A DNA stretch of 64,000 bases from Bacillus sp. ISL-37 (lineage in GTDB: Bacteria > Bacillota > Bacilli > Bacillales > Cytobacillaceae), in the NCBI RefSeq assembly GCF_018613315.1, contig NZ_JAGGQL010000029.1, forward strand, positions 1-64,000. Direction: 5' to 3'. Within the stretch, counting starts at the first letter, position 1. Every line of letters starts with the position of its first letter. Of the stretch, positions 53,150-62,145 are shown piece by piece. Made by a program: the position numbers and the translations under genes. The notes under the pieces are model-generated. The model had not been told where the DNA came from and made no database searches. It saw only the letters and a program-made list of their open reading frames with translations.

Positions 53150-53290
53150 TTATTGGCGAAAATTCGTTTTTATTGGCGATATTTTAATTTTATTGGCGAA
53201 AAAATGAATTTATTGGCGAAGTTCACAGGTTTATTGGCGATTTTATGATTTTATTGGCGAACTGGAAATTATCCTCGATTTTTTCCAGTT
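53150..53290 (+). repeat. Helically phased TATTGGCGA array with AACTGGAAA hairpin
   Basis: TTATTGGCGA occurs at 53150, 53170, 53190, 53210, 53231 and 53251 (steps of 20, 20, 20, 21 and 20). The last unit runs directly into AACTGGAAA (53260-53268), whose exact inverse TTTCCAGTT (53282-53290) closes a 9-bp hairpin. The single 21-bp step follows the unit containing GTTCACA. The array is non-coding and fills the gap between yqiG and bcd. Confidence 0.9.
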
Positions 53291-53440
53291 GAATTGCCAT
53301 AGAAGTGTAAGATATATCACCGTAAGCAGCAGTTAAAGTCTTTATAATGAAAATATGTAAGGGTTTACATTTATTTGTTGATCTGGAAACTACCTACACT
53401 GACGCAGCTTTGCCAGGTTCGATTACGGGAGGGGATGTTT

Positions 53441-54541
53441 GTGTTGCTAACGGAAGAACAGAAAATGGTGCTGGATATTTTTGAAGAAATGAAAAACGAG
53501 GGGCATGAACAGGTGATCTTCAACTATGACAAGGCAACTGGATTGAAGTCGATTGTCGCCATCCATGATACGACGCTCGGCCCGGCGCTAGGGGGATGCC
53601 GGATGTGGGATTATGAATCGACTGAAGAAGCGCTTCGAGATGTTTTACGCCTTTCGAAGGGGATGACTTATAAATGCGGCGTTTCAGGTGTGACCTATGG
53701 AGGCGGAAAAGCGGTCATCATCGGCGATCCCAAGTCGGAAAAATCGGATGAGCTTTTCCAGGCTTTTGGCTCATTCATTGAAACATTAAAGGGGCGATTT
53801 TACACCGGAACGGATGTTGGTACAGTCGGCATGGACTTCGTTTCCGCATCCAAGCAAACATCGTATCTTGTTGGCTTGCCTGAAGAATATGGCGGCAGCG
53901 GCAATTCGGCTGTAATTACAGCATTCGGTGTTTGGAAAGCAATCAAGGCAACGGCAAAAGAAATTTTTGGAACGGACTCACTTAGGGACCGGAAAATTGC
54001 GGTCCAGGGCCTTGGAAAAGTCGGCCGCTTTCTTGTTGGCCACCTTCATGAAGAAGGGGCGAAGCTAATCGTCACCGATATTTTTGAAGAGAATGTAATA
54101 GAAGTTAAGGAGCAATACCCAGATATCGAAACAGTTGAACCACTTGATATTTACAGCGTAGAATGCGACATATTTTCACCAAATGCACTGGGCGCCGTTA
54201 TCAATGACATCACGATCCCAAAACTCAAGTGCCTCGCAGTTGCCGGAGCAGCGAATAATGTGCTGGCAGAAGAACGCCACGGTGACATGCTGCATCAGAA
54301 GGGCATTCTATATGCTCCGGACTATGTGGCCAATGCAGGCGGATTGATCCAGGTGGCGGATGAACTCCATGAATACAGCAAGGACCGGGCGTTCAAGAAT
54401 GCGAGCATGATCTATGATATTCTCGGAAAAATCTACAAAATCTCCAAAACTCATGATATACCAACGTATAAAGCCGCAAATATATTAGTAGAAGAGAAGA
54501 TTGAAAAAATCGGCAGAATCCAGAGCAAGTATACAGGTTAA
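53441..54541 (+). CDS. bcd: Leucine/valine/phenylalanine dehydrogenase
   Basis: The 366-residue enzyme deaminates branched-chain amino acids with NAD+. The catalytic Lys region is GGGKAVIIGDP, LGPALGGCRMW binds substrate, and VQGLGKVGRFLV is the NAD loop. GTG 53441 lies 8 bases after GGGAGG; ATG 53435 is too near that site. A TATAAT lies near 53341-53346 without a good -35, so an activator may be needed. First gene of bcd-ptb-buk. Confidence 0.92.
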   Translation: MLLTEEQKMVLDIFEEMKNEGHEQVIFNYDKATGLKSIVAIHDTTLGPALGGCRMWDYESTEEALRDVLRLSKGMTYKCGVSGVTYGGGKAVIIGDPKSEKSDELFQAFGSFIETLKGRFYTGTDVGTVGMDFVSASKQTSYLVGLPEEYGGSGNSAVITAFGVWKAIKATAKEIFGTDSLRDRKIAVQGLGKVGRFLVGHLHEEGAKLIVTDIFEENVIEVKEQYPDIETVEPLDIYSVECDIFSPNALGAVINDITIPKLKCLAVAGAANNVLAEERHGDMLHQKGILYAPDYVANAGGLIQVADELHEYSKDRAFKNASMIYDILGKIYKISKTHDIPTYKAANILVEEKIEKIGRIQSKYTG

Positions 54542-54560
54542 GTAACAGGAGGTGAGAAGC

Positions 54561-55487
54561 ATGCGCTATAAAAGCTTTAAAGATGTCATTGATGCTGCGC
54601 GAATAAGGCCGCCTGTAAAAATGAGCGTCGCGGCTGCACACGATTTGGATGTGCTCGAAGCTGTGAAAGCCGCAGTGGAACTCGGAATCATTGAGCCGTA
54701 TCTAGTCGGCGACCCGCAAAAAATCTTTGAGCTGGCAAGGGAACTCGACTTTTCTGTTGAGGAATATCCTGTTTATCCGGCCTATACTGAAAATGAAAAT
54801 GCGTTTATTGCTGCTAAACTGGCAAGCGATGCTCAAGTGCAGGCAATCATGAAAGGCTTCGTGAATAGCACACCATTTTTAAAAGGGGTGCTTCATAAGG
54901 AGCTCAATTTAAAAACTGGCTCTGTTATCAGCCATATCTCCGTGTTCGACATCCCGGGTGCAGATCGGCTTATTAGTATGAGTGATGGCGGTATTAATAT
55001 TTCGCCAGATTTTCAGCAAAAGAAGCAGATCATCCTGAATGCAGTAGAGTTCCTGGACAGAATTGGAATGGACCGTCCGCGCGTAGCGATTTTAGCAGCG
55101 AACGAACGAGTCAGCGAGAAGATGCCAGTGACCGTGGAAGCTGACCATCTGGCCATGCTGATTAAAAATGAATATAGCAAGGACCTGCTGATAGAAGGAC
55201 CGCTTCCGCTGGACCTCGCCATCAGCAGGGAATCTCTTCTGCATAAAGGACTAGAAAGCGAGCTTGAGGGAGCAGCCGATCTGCTCATTGTCCCAACAAT
55301 CGAGGCAGGAAACTTCCTTGGCAAGGCGATCACATATATTGCGAAGGGGACGATGGCAGGAATCGTGCTGGGTGCGAAAGTACCGCTCGTATTAAACTCC
55401 CGGTCAGATACAGCAGAGGCAAAATTGGCTTCGATTGCACTGGCCGTCGTTGCGGCATCCAATACAACGGTCAGCGTTGGAAGATAG
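54561..55487 (+). CDS. ptb: Phosphate butyryltransferase
   Basis: The 308-residue enzyme exchanges CoA of butyryl- or branched acyl-CoA for phosphate. It has the PTA/PTB fold, with HISVFDIPGADRLISMSDGG and the C-terminal MAGIVLGAKVPLVLNSRSD typical of Ptb. ATG 54561 follows AGGAGGTGAG. With Buk it makes branched-chain acids and ATP from acyl-CoA, feeding anteiso/iso fatty acid synthesis. Confidence 0.92.
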   Translation: MRYKSFKDVIDAARIRPPVKMSVAAAHDLDVLEAVKAAVELGIIEPYLVGDPQKIFELARELDFSVEEYPVYPAYTENENAFIAAKLASDAQVQAIMKGFVNSTPFLKGVLHKELNLKTGSVISHISVFDIPGADRLISMSDGGINISPDFQQKKQIILNAVEFLDRIGMDRPRVAILAANERVSEKMPVTVEADHLAMLIKNEYSKDLLIEGPLPLDLAISRESLLHKGLESELEGAADLLIVPTIEAGNFLGKAITYIAKGTMAGIVLGAKVPLVLNSRSDTAEAKLASIALAVVAASNTTVSVGR

Positions 55488-55497
55488 GAGAGTTATC

Positions 55498-56556
55498 ATG
55501 AAAATCCTTGCAATAAATCCAGGTTCCACTTCTACCAAGCTAGCAGTTTATGAAGACGAAAAATTACTTTTTGAAGAAACCATCCGTCATGCTGATGCTG
55601 AAATCATGAAGCTGCCGGAACTGGCCGACCAGCTGCCATACAGGCTTGAGTCCATTATGGAGGCTTTACGAGTGAAGGAATTCAAGGCTTCAGAGCTCGA
55701 CGCGGTCGTTGGCCGGGGCGGAATGCTGAAGCCAATGGAGAGTGGAACGTATTTTGTAGATAATCATCTGCTAGATGATGCACGCTCAGGGAAATATGGC
55801 AATCATGCATCGAACCTGGGATCCATTATCGCAGTGGAGATAGCTGGAACTCATCAAATACCTGCCTATACCGTTGACCCTGTATGTGTGGATGAACTGA
55901 TGGATGAAGCGAGAATTTCCGGCCTCGCTGATATCGAAAGGAAAAGCCATGTTCACGCTCTCAATATCAAGGCAGTTTCTCGTAAAATTGCAGAGGAAAT
56001 CGGGAAGGATTTGGGTGATACAAACTTTGTTGTGGCCCATCTAGGTGGCGGCATTTCAGTCGCTGCACTTCGGAATAGCAGGATCATTGATGTCAATAAT
56101 GCCGAAAATGAGGGGCCGTTCTCTCCTGAGAGGGCGGGCGGGCTTCCGGCAAAACAGCTTGTCCAGCTTTGTTTTTCAGGAAAATATACGGAAAAAGAAT
56201 TGCTTCAGCGGATGACAAAGCAGGGTGGGGTGTATTCCTATCTCGGTAACAAGAATCTTATAGAAGTTGAGAAGCGGGTAGTTGATGGTGACTTGGAAGC
56301 CGGTCTAATTTTAAAAGCTATGGTACATCAGATTGGAAAAGAGATTGGTGCGATGGCCACGGTACTGGAAGGGAAGATTGACGGAATCATCCTTACCGGG
56401 GGAATCGCCCATTCAGATCTGATTACAGGTTTGATTCAGGAGAAAATCAGTTTTCTAGGAAAAGTTTTCGTACTGCCTGGTGAAGCCGAAATGGAAGCCC
56501 TGGTTGCAGGTGCTTTTAGAGTGATGAACGGGCAGGAACATGCGAAAATCTATTGA
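55498..56556 (+). CDS. buk: Butyrate kinase
   Basis: The 352-residue ASKHA kinase starts ILAINPGSTSTKLAVYEDE (phosphate 1 loop) and includes VVAHLGGGISVAAL and DGIILTGGIAHSDL. It uses acyl-phosphate from Ptb to make ATP and the free branched acid. ATG 55498 lies 10 bp after ptb, with AGGAGAG. In B. subtilis lpdV and bkdAA-AB-B follow; here a terminator and a convergent gene do. Confidence 0.93.
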   Translation: MKILAINPGSTSTKLAVYEDEKLLFEETIRHADAEIMKLPELADQLPYRLESIMEALRVKEFKASELDAVVGRGGMLKPMESGTYFVDNHLLDDARSGKYGNHASNLGSIIAVEIAGTHQIPAYTVDPVCVDELMDEARISGLADIERKSHVHALNIKAVSRKIAEEIGKDLGDTNFVVAHLGGGISVAALRNSRIIDVNNAENEGPFSPERAGGLPAKQLVQLCFSGKYTEKELLQRMTKQGGVYSYLGNKNLIEVEKRVVDGDLEAGLILKAMVHQIGKEIGAMATVLEGKIDGIILTGGIAHSDLITGLIQEKISFLGKVFVLPGEAEMEALVAGAFRVMNGQEHAKIY

Positions 56557-56560
56557 AAAA

Positions 56561-56613
56561 TGCCTGAGCCAATGTGTTTTGCGAGGACACATGAAGGCTC
56601 AGGCACTTTTTTT
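56561..56613 (+). terminator. Terminator of bcd-ptb-buk
   Basis: TGCCTGAGCC and GGCTCAGGCA form a 10-bp stem with TTTTTTT after it, five bases after the buk stop. Confidence 0.85.
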
Positions 56614-56629
56614 GACTAGAATAAAGGAG

Positions 56630-56783
56630 TTATTCGCAAAAATAGCATTTTAATCGATAAAAGCCAGGATTTATTCACAAGTAAATAGAGTTATTGACAT
56701 TTTATTCACAAATAAATGAAGTTTATTCGCAAAAAACACCCACTTATTCGCAAACTGGAAATTATCGCTGATTTCTTCCAGTT
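56630..56783 (+). repeat. Phased TTATTCGCAAA array with AACTGGAA hairpin
   Basis: TTATTC(G/A)CAAA or close variants begin at 56630, 56650, 56671, 56691, 56702, 56723 and 56744. Most steps are 20-21 bp and one is 11 bp (one helical turn). The last unit runs into AACTGGAA (56753-56760), answered by TTCCAGTT (56776-56783). The hairpin forms the last codons of panE. The core differs from the TATTGGCGA arrays, but the layout and cap are the same. Confidence 0.82.
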
Positions 56784-57700
56784 CCAAGTCCACTCTCATA
56801 GATTTTCACATTAGCATAAATGGCAGATAGGATCGGCGCAGCCAATCCTGACTGCTCAGCATTCTCCAGCAAGTAGCCAAAGAGGTGGTCGCCTTCTGTT
56901 AGCAGTGACTTTTCCATATCGCGCTGGAGAGAAGATTTCATTGCATGGCCAATTTCTTTCATTTTCCCAAGGGTAGCCTTCACAGCACCCGATGCAAGTG
57001 GCGCGCCGATTTTCTCCATGATTGTTGCCGTCTCATGGACCAGAAGCTCGATTGTTTTCCAGCCATGCTTCTGATCGCGAATAGGACCAATCGGTGATCT
57101 GAATAGGGAGGTAATGCCGCTCATTGAGGTGATGAATAAGTATTTGTGCCACATTTCCTGCTCAATTTTTTCAGAAAGTCGGAAGCTTGCCTTTGTTCCG
57201 TTAAATGCTTCTTCCAGCTGTGAAATTCGTTCAGTCTTTTCACCATTCCGTTCACCGAACACTAAATCATGGATCGGGCTGGTTTGAACTATTTTTCCAT
57301 CCTGAGTCATGGTTGTCTCGATAAAACATAGGCCTCCAATTACCTTTTCAGCCCCGAAAGTTTCTGTCAGCACATCAAGATGCGCAATTCCGTTCAATAA
57401 TGGCAGGACCATCGTCTCGTTTCCAACGTAAGGCTGGATGCTCTCAATCGCGCCATCCAGATGATAGGACTTTGTGGAAACCAGGATAGCGTCATATGGT
57501 TCCACATTTTCCCCTGCCAAAATAGTCTTAGGCTCCGGAAAATGCATATCTCCATGGATGCTTTCCACTACCAACCCAGTTTCACGAAGCTGCTGCTGGC
57601 GTTTTTCACGGACCAAAAATGTGACATCCCCTCCTTTTTCCAAAAGGCGGCCACCGAAGTAGCCGCCAATTGCTCCTGCTCCCACGATTAATATTTTCAT
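56762..57700 (-). CDS. panE: 2-dehydropantoate 2-reductase
   Basis: The 312-residue enzyme reduces ketopantoate to pantoate with NADPH for CoA synthesis. It has the N-terminal Rossmann loop ILIVGAGAIGGYFGGRL, the catalytic Lys in WHKYLFITSMSG, and the C-terminal helical domain. ATG 57700 lies 9 bases after GGAGG. The last codons lie in the shared AACTGGAA hairpin, so the C-terminal tail (GTGRNQR) may have been created by repeat insertion. Confidence 0.88.
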   Translation of the reverse strand: MKILIVGAGAIGGYFGGRLLEKGGDVTFLVREKRQQQLRETGLVVESIHGDMHFPEPKTILAGENVEPYDAILVSTKSYHLDGAIESIQPYVGNETMVLPLLNGIAHLDVLTETFGAEKVIGGLCFIETTMTQDGKIVQTSPIHDLVFGERNGEKTERISQLEEAFNGTKASFRLSEKIEQEMWHKYLFITSMSGITSLFRSPIGPIRDQKHGWKTIELLVHETATIMEKIGAPLASGAVKATLGKMKEIGHAMKSSLQRDMEKSLLTEGDHLFGYLLENAEQSGLAAPILSAIYANVKIYESGLGTGRNQR

Positions 57701-57728
57701 ATCCATCAACCTCCTTGACGATGTAAAA

Positions 57729-57754
57729 GTGCACGCCTGGAATCAAGCGTGCAC
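57729..57754 (-). terminator. Terminator of the cstA operon
   Basis: GTGCACGC and GCGTGCAC form a perfect 8-bp stem, with TTTTACAT following on the minus strand. Confidence 0.75.
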
Positions 57755-57770
57755 AATCCTTATCTTATTA

Positions 57771-57923
57771 TTATACAAGATAGGCTGCGAGCAGCCCTCC
57801 TGCAGTAATGAAAACAATGATGAATTTTGCGAAAAGGGGAAGCTGCTCTTTCCCTTTGTCATTAACTTGTGCTTCCTTCTCATTGACCGATTTGCGGTAT
57901 TCCGGACTGCAGCATCCGCTCAT
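57771..57923 (-). CDS. Small membrane protein encoded with CstA (50 residues)
   Basis: This frame begins two bases after the cstA stop with a GGTGG ribosome site. The product starts MSGCCSPEYRKSVNEKEAQ, with a Cys-Cys pair, and ends in one membrane helix (FAKFIIVFITAGGLLAAYLV). Small proteins of this pattern follow cstA in bacilli as I recall, so it is likely a transporter accessory. Too short for default gene calling. Confidence 0.75.
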   Translation of the reverse strand: MSGCCSPEYRKSVNEKEAQVNDKGKEQLPLFAKFIIVFITAGGLLAAYLV

Positions 57924-57925
57924 CG

Positions 57926-59377
57926 TTACGCCACCTTGTTATAGTTAGAAATATCTTCGTCGAGCGGGATATTTTTAGCTCGTGCTTTTTTAGCAGCGTT
58001 AAAGAAAATAACCGTGATGGCGACTGTCACAATTAATGCACCGATATTGGATACTGTCAGCGACTGGCCGAATCCGATTTGTGCATTAAGAATGTAGGAA
58101 GTCGTAGCTGCTGTCATGAACATACCAGGAATCACGGCGATCCAGTAGTTCTTTTTGGCGATGAACAGGTACATGGCACCAACCCACAGCGCGATAACCG
58201 CAGTTGATTGGTTAGCCCAGGAGAAGTATCTCCAAAGAAGAGTGAAATCCACTTTTGTAAGAGCGAAAGAGATAACGAATAATGGGACAGCGATCCATAG
58301 ACGGCTAGCGATTTTCTTCTGTGAAAAATTGAAGTAGTCAGCAATAATCATACGCGCACTACGGAAAGCAGTATCACCAGACGTGATTGGAAGTACGATT
58401 ACACCAAGAACTGCAAGAGTTCCGCCAATTGCACCAAGCATCGCTGTTGAAGCTTCACTTACGATAGCAGCAGGTCCGCCGTTTGCAAGCATGTCGTTCA
58501 ATCCGTTGTAGCCGTCGAACAAGCTCATCGCAGCTGCAGCCCAGATCATTGCGATAACACCCTCAGCAATCATCATGCCGTAGAAAATCTTGCGGCCATT
58601 CTTTTCATTTTGTGTTGTACGTGAAATGATCGGTGTTTGTGTTGCATGGAATCCTGATAGGGCACCGCAAGAAATTGTTAAGAACAATAGCGGGAAGATC
58701 GCTGCATTATCAGGATGGAAATTCGATAAAGAAATTTCCGGAATCGGTGCACCAGTGATGACAAGCATTGCGCCTACTCCGATTGCACTGATCAACAGCA
58801 ATGCGCCGAAGATCGGGTAGAAGCGGCCGATGATTTTATCGACTGGAAGCAGCGTCGCTAAAATGTAGTAAATAAAGATTGCCCCGATAATAAGGCCCAT
58901 CGTTACTTTTCCATCCATCAAATTGTGAAGCAAGCCAGCTGGAGCTGTTACGAAAACGGTTCCAACTAGAAGTAAAAGAAGAATTGCGAATGCATTAACC
59001 ACATGCTTCATGACTTTGCCAAGGAATTTTCCTGCAAGTTCAGGAAGGTGTGCGCCTCGGTTACGGATCGAGATCATTCCTGTTAAGTAGTCATGAACAG
59101 CACCAGCGAAAATGGCGCCGAGAACGATCCAAAGGAAAGCAACCGGACCGTAAAGCGCTCCCATAATTGGCCCGAAAATAGGTCCGACACCAGCGATATT
59201 AAGAAGTTGGATCAGAGAGTTCTTTGCTGTGGACATTGGCACATAGTCAACGTCATCCTTATGTGTATAAGCCGGAGTGGAACGACCTTCGTTCACGCCG
59301 AAAACCTTTTCTACAAACTTGCCATACGTGAAATAACCAATAATTAAAAGTGCAATACCAGCTAGAAAGGTATACAT
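57926..59377 (-). CDS. cstA: CstA-family pyruvate/peptide transporter
   Basis: From ATG 59377 (GAGGAGG ahead) the protein has 483 residues and about 13-14 helices. PIFGPIMGALYGPVAFLWIV, FHATQTPIISRTTQNEKNG and VLPITSGDTAFRSARMII are CstA signatures. CstA/BtsT proteins import pyruvate or peptides on carbon limitation. The LytST pair lies directly upstream on the same strand and probably senses the substrate. A cre-like site at the promoter suggests CcpA repression. Confidence 0.92.
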   Translation of the reverse strand: MYTFLAGIALLIIGYFTYGKFVEKVFGVNEGRSTPAYTHKDDVDYVPMSTAKNSLIQLLNIAGVGPIFGPIMGALYGPVAFLWIVLGAIFAGAVHDYLTGMISIRNRGAHLPELAGKFLGKVMKHVVNAFAILLLLLVGTVFVTAPAGLLHNLMDGKVTMGLIIGAIFIYYILATLLPVDKIIGRFYPIFGALLLISAIGVGAMLVITGAPIPEISLSNFHPDNAAIFPLLFLTISCGALSGFHATQTPIISRTTQNEKNGRKIFYGMMIAEGVIAMIWAAAAMSLFDGYNGLNDMLANGGPAAIVSEASTAMLGAIGGTLAVLGVIVLPITSGDTAFRSARMIIADYFNFSQKKIASRLWIAVPLFVISFALTKVDFTLLWRYFSWANQSTAVIALWVGAMYLFIAKKNYWIAVIPGMFMTAATTSYILNAQIGFGQSLTVSNIGALIVTVAITVIFFNAAKKARAKNIPLDEDISNYNKVA

Positions 59378-59399
59378 ATGGAACCTCCTCAAAGTATAA

Positions 59400-59413
59400 T
59401 GTATGCGTTTTCA
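59400..59413 (-). promoter_or_regulatory. Candidate CcpA cre site in the cstA promoter
   Basis: On the minus strand TGAAAACGCATACA matches the cre consensus (TGWAANCGNTNWCA) at all but one position. It lies between TATACT and a second TATAC-like box, 23 bp before the cstA start, so CcpA binding would block transcription. Confidence 0.6.
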
Positions 59414-59508
59414 TTAAGTATAATAGAGAAGGAGAAATTATGGCTGTTTTGTGAACAAGATGCAGGAAAATGAGCCTGAAGCGCAAAAAATGTCGATTGA
59501 AATGCAAA

Positions 59509-59529
59509 AAAGCATCCTTAAGATGCTTT
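59509..59529 (-). terminator. Weak terminator after lytT
   Basis: AAAGCATC and GATGCTTT pair around a short loop, followed by TTTTTTGC on the minus strand in part. It separates lytST from cstA. Confidence 0.6.
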
Positions 59530-59537
59530 AGGGGAAG

Positions 59538-60269
59538 TTATAATTCTAGCTTGGTCCTCAGTGCTTTTACATAATTCCGGCTGACTGACAGCATTTCATC
59601 CCGGCTTTCGATTTCCATTTGATAGGCACCGTTGAACCATGGAGTGAGGCGGGTTACATAATCCAGGTTCACAATATAGCTTTTATGAATGCGGAAAAAA
59701 GAGTATGGCGTAAGCCGCGTTTCAAGATCCTTCAAAGGAATTCTTGTTTCGTATTCCCTTGCTTTCGTGACGATCTTTGAATATTTTTCTTCTCTCGATA
59801 TGTACAGAATATCCTTCGGATCTAGATAAAAAATTTCTCCGTCCCCTTCAACGGCAAGCTTGCCAGTTTGCTTGCCTGACTCTTGTTCGGCGGGCATCAG
59901 GAAATGCTTCTCAATCCTGAGAATCGTCTCCATCAGTTGATTCTCATCATAGGGTTTAAGCAAATAATCAACTGCCTCGTATCTAAAAGCCTCTGCAGCA
60001 AATTGTGGATAGGCGGTTGCGAACACAATCAGCGGTGTTTTCTTTAATTCCATCATCGCTTTCGCTGCTTCCATTCCATTCATTTTTGGCATCTCGACAT
60101 CAAGGAAGACAACATCCGGATGGAGCTGCAGGGCCTTCATGACCGCAGCTTCACCTGATTCAGCTTCCCCGACAACCTGGATGGAAGGGAAGGATTGCAA
60201 TAAGTGCCTCAGCTCATCCCTGCTGTATAATTCGTCATCAACGATTAGAGTACGTATCATCTTCTCCAT
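59538..60269 (-). CDS. lytT: LytTR-family response regulator (LytT/BtsR type)
   Basis: The 243-residue regulator has a receiver domain (about 4-120, phospho-acceptor Asp in [13 protein letters not shown], Thr/Ala and Lys in VFATAY and LLKPYD). A LytTR DNA-binding domain follows (about 140-240, [41 protein letters not shown]). It starts next to the lytS stop. With LytS it probably activates cstA, as in pyruvate-responsive systems. Confidence 0.9.
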   Translation of the reverse strand: MEKMIRTLIVDDELYSRDELRHLLQSFPSIQVVGEAESGEAAVMKALQLHPDVVFLDVEMPKMNGMEAAKAMMELKKTPLIVFATAYPQFAAEAFRYEAVDYLLKPYDENQLMETILRIEKHFLMPAEQESGKQTGKLAVEGDGEIFYLDPKDILYISREEKYSKIVTKAREYETRIPLKDLETRLTPYSFFRIHKSYIVNLDYVTRLTPWFNGAYQMEIESRDEMLSVSRNYVKALRTKLEL

Positions 60270-62006
60270 CTATAATTCCTCCGCTCGTGGAATCGTAAAA
60301 GAAATCTTTGTGCCTCTTCCAGGCTCGCTATTAATCCGCAGTGAGGCATCTTCCCCGAAATTCATCGTAAGCCTTCTGTTCACATTGAAAAGAGCGATCC
60401 CGCTGCCTGTTTCAGAATCAATTATTTGTTTGCCTAACTGGTTGATCCGTTCCTTACTCATTCCCTGTCCATTATCTCTCACCGTTACTAGCGTGCTGTT
60501 ATCGACTTTATGAATCTCTATATGAATTTGGCAGTCATGATTCATATTCTTGATTCCATGTTTTACGGCGTTTTCTACAATTGGCTGCAGCGTCAGCGGT
60601 GGAATTTTTACAGGCAAAGCGTCATCCTCAATATCATAGGTAACCTTCAGTTTTTCTACAAACCGGGCCTCTTCAATAGATAGATAGGCTTTAACATGGG
60701 CCAATTCCTGCTCAAGCGTTGTCATCGATACTGTCGTCGCGGTCAGGTTCTGACGCAGGAAATGGGAGAGAGAGACAAGCAGCATCCTAGCTTTTGCAGG
60801 ATCAATCCTGATCAGCGAGGTGATGACATTCATTGTATTGAAAAGGAAGTGAGGACTGATTTGTGCCTGCAGTGCCTTTACCTCTGCTTCCTTGGCAAGC
60901 TGATAGGCTTTTTCGGCTTCGGCAATTTCAAGCTGGTTGCTAAGCAGATTGCTAAGGCCGAAAATCAGCTCAATGACGACATTGGTGATTTCTTTTTCCG
61001 ATTTAAAATAAAACTTCAGTGTGCCAATCGTTTCGTCGCGCAGTTTTAAAGGAGCGATCACCGCAGCGCCAAGAGGGCAGCTTTGCTCGCGGCAGTGGAT
61101 CGTTTCATCATTGGCGACGACAAGTTTGCCGCTTTTCAGTACATCCCTCGTAATCTGCGTCTGGATGGGACTTGTTGAGCGATGATGATCATCAGCAAGA
61201 CCGATATGGGCCAGGATTTCAGTTTGGTTTGTGATTGCGACCGCACTAGTCTGCACTTCATTGTGTAAAATCTGGCAGACTGCCCGTGCTGAATCCTGAT
61301 TGATGCCCTTGCGCAAGTATGCGAGTGTCTGGTCGGCGATTCGCAATGTTTTTTGCGCAAGCATCGCACCAGTCTTTTCTTCTTCGGAAACAACATTCTT
61401 GATCACCATTAAAAATAAAGCAGACCCAAGACCATTTGCGATAATCATTGGAACACCGATAATTTCGACGAGTGTTTGCGCTTGATCATAAGGTTTCGCA
61501 ATCAAAAGGATAATCAGCATCTGCACCGTTTCCGCAATTGCCCCAACCAGGAATGCGGTCCTCAGATTGACATTGTTTTTCTTCTTCTGAAAGCGGCCGG
61601 CAATGATCCCGGCAACGATGGCCGCAAGTCCGCATGCAAGAGCGGTGAAGCCCCCGAGGGTGAAACGATGCAGACCGGCGATTAGTCCGGCGCCGATTCC
61701 AACCTTGTAGCCGCCAAGCATCCCGGCAATCACAATCCCGATAACCCGTGAATTGGCAATCGCTTCATCCGATGCCAGGTCGGCAGTCCAGGGGTCGAAC
61801 CGTAGCGTATCAGTTGAGAAGCTCATGCCGGAATATGTACCAATAATCCCGAAAAAACCAAAGAATACAATCGCAAGATATTGCTGTCGCCGGTTCAGGG
61901 AATCATGGTAAATCAACCCCCGGAAGAAGCGGAACCTTGTTAAAATAAATGCAATCGTCACAATGATGCCAAGCCGTTCCAGCATCGTAATGAGTAATTC
62001 GAACAT
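60270..62006 (-). CDS. lytS: LytS-type sensor histidine kinase (5TM-Lyt, GAF)
   Basis: The 578-residue kinase has a 5TM-5TMR_LYT membrane sensor (about 5-190), a GAF domain (about 220-350, with CREQSCPLG), a His_kinase domain (about 365-445, phospho-His in [13 protein letters not shown]) and an HATPase (about 465-575, [16 protein letters not shown] and GSGIALFN). This set is found in LytS/BtsS, which respond to pyruvate. Operon with lytT. The 417-bp upstream region holds repeats and a terminator. Confidence 0.9.
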   Translation of the reverse strand: MFELLITMLERLGIIVTIAFILTRFRFFRGLIYHDSLNRRQQYLAIVFFGFFGIIGTYSGMSFSTDTLRFDPWTADLASDEAIANSRVIGIVIAGMLGGYKVGIGAGLIAGLHRFTLGGFTALACGLAAIVAGIIAGRFQKKKNNVNLRTAFLVGAIAETVQMLIILLIAKPYDQAQTLVEIIGVPMIIANGLGSALFLMVIKNVVSEEEKTGAMLAQKTLRIADQTLAYLRKGINQDSARAVCQILHNEVQTSAVAITNQTEILAHIGLADDHHRSTSPIQTQITRDVLKSGKLVVANDETIHCREQSCPLGAAVIAPLKLRDETIGTLKFYFKSEKEITNVVIELIFGLSNLLSNQLEIAEAEKAYQLAKEAEVKALQAQISPHFLFNTMNVITSLIRIDPAKARMLLVSLSHFLRQNLTATTVSMTTLEQELAHVKAYLSIEEARFVEKLKVTYDIEDDALPVKIPPLTLQPIVENAVKHGIKNMNHDCQIHIEIHKVDNSTLVTVRDNGQGMSKERINQLGKQIIDSETGSGIALFNVNRRLTMNFGEDASLRINSEPGRGTKISFTIPRAEEL

Positions 62007-62081
62007 AACCGTACTCCTCAGGAAGTATTTGCATTCATTTTAAATGAACAGTGATGAAAAACAAAGATATATAGATGCAAA

Positions 62082-62112
62082 AAGAAGCCCGGTCAGCAGC
62101 AACCAGGCTTTG
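62082..62112 (-). terminator. Minus-strand terminator upstream of lytS
   Basis: AAGCCcGGT and ACCaGGCTT pair around eight bases and are followed by TCTTTTTGC on the minus strand. It lies beyond the repeat array, about 310 bp after the DUF4097 gene, and probably ends that transcript. Confidence 0.6.
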
Positions 62113-62145
62113 TTTCGGTTGAGTACAGGTTTTCTAATCCGGTTT

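Noticed and set aside
53380-53440. SigL (-24/-12) promoter before bcd
   Set aside because: The best candidate, near CTGACGCAGCTTTGCC, lacks the GG at -24 and has wrong spacing.
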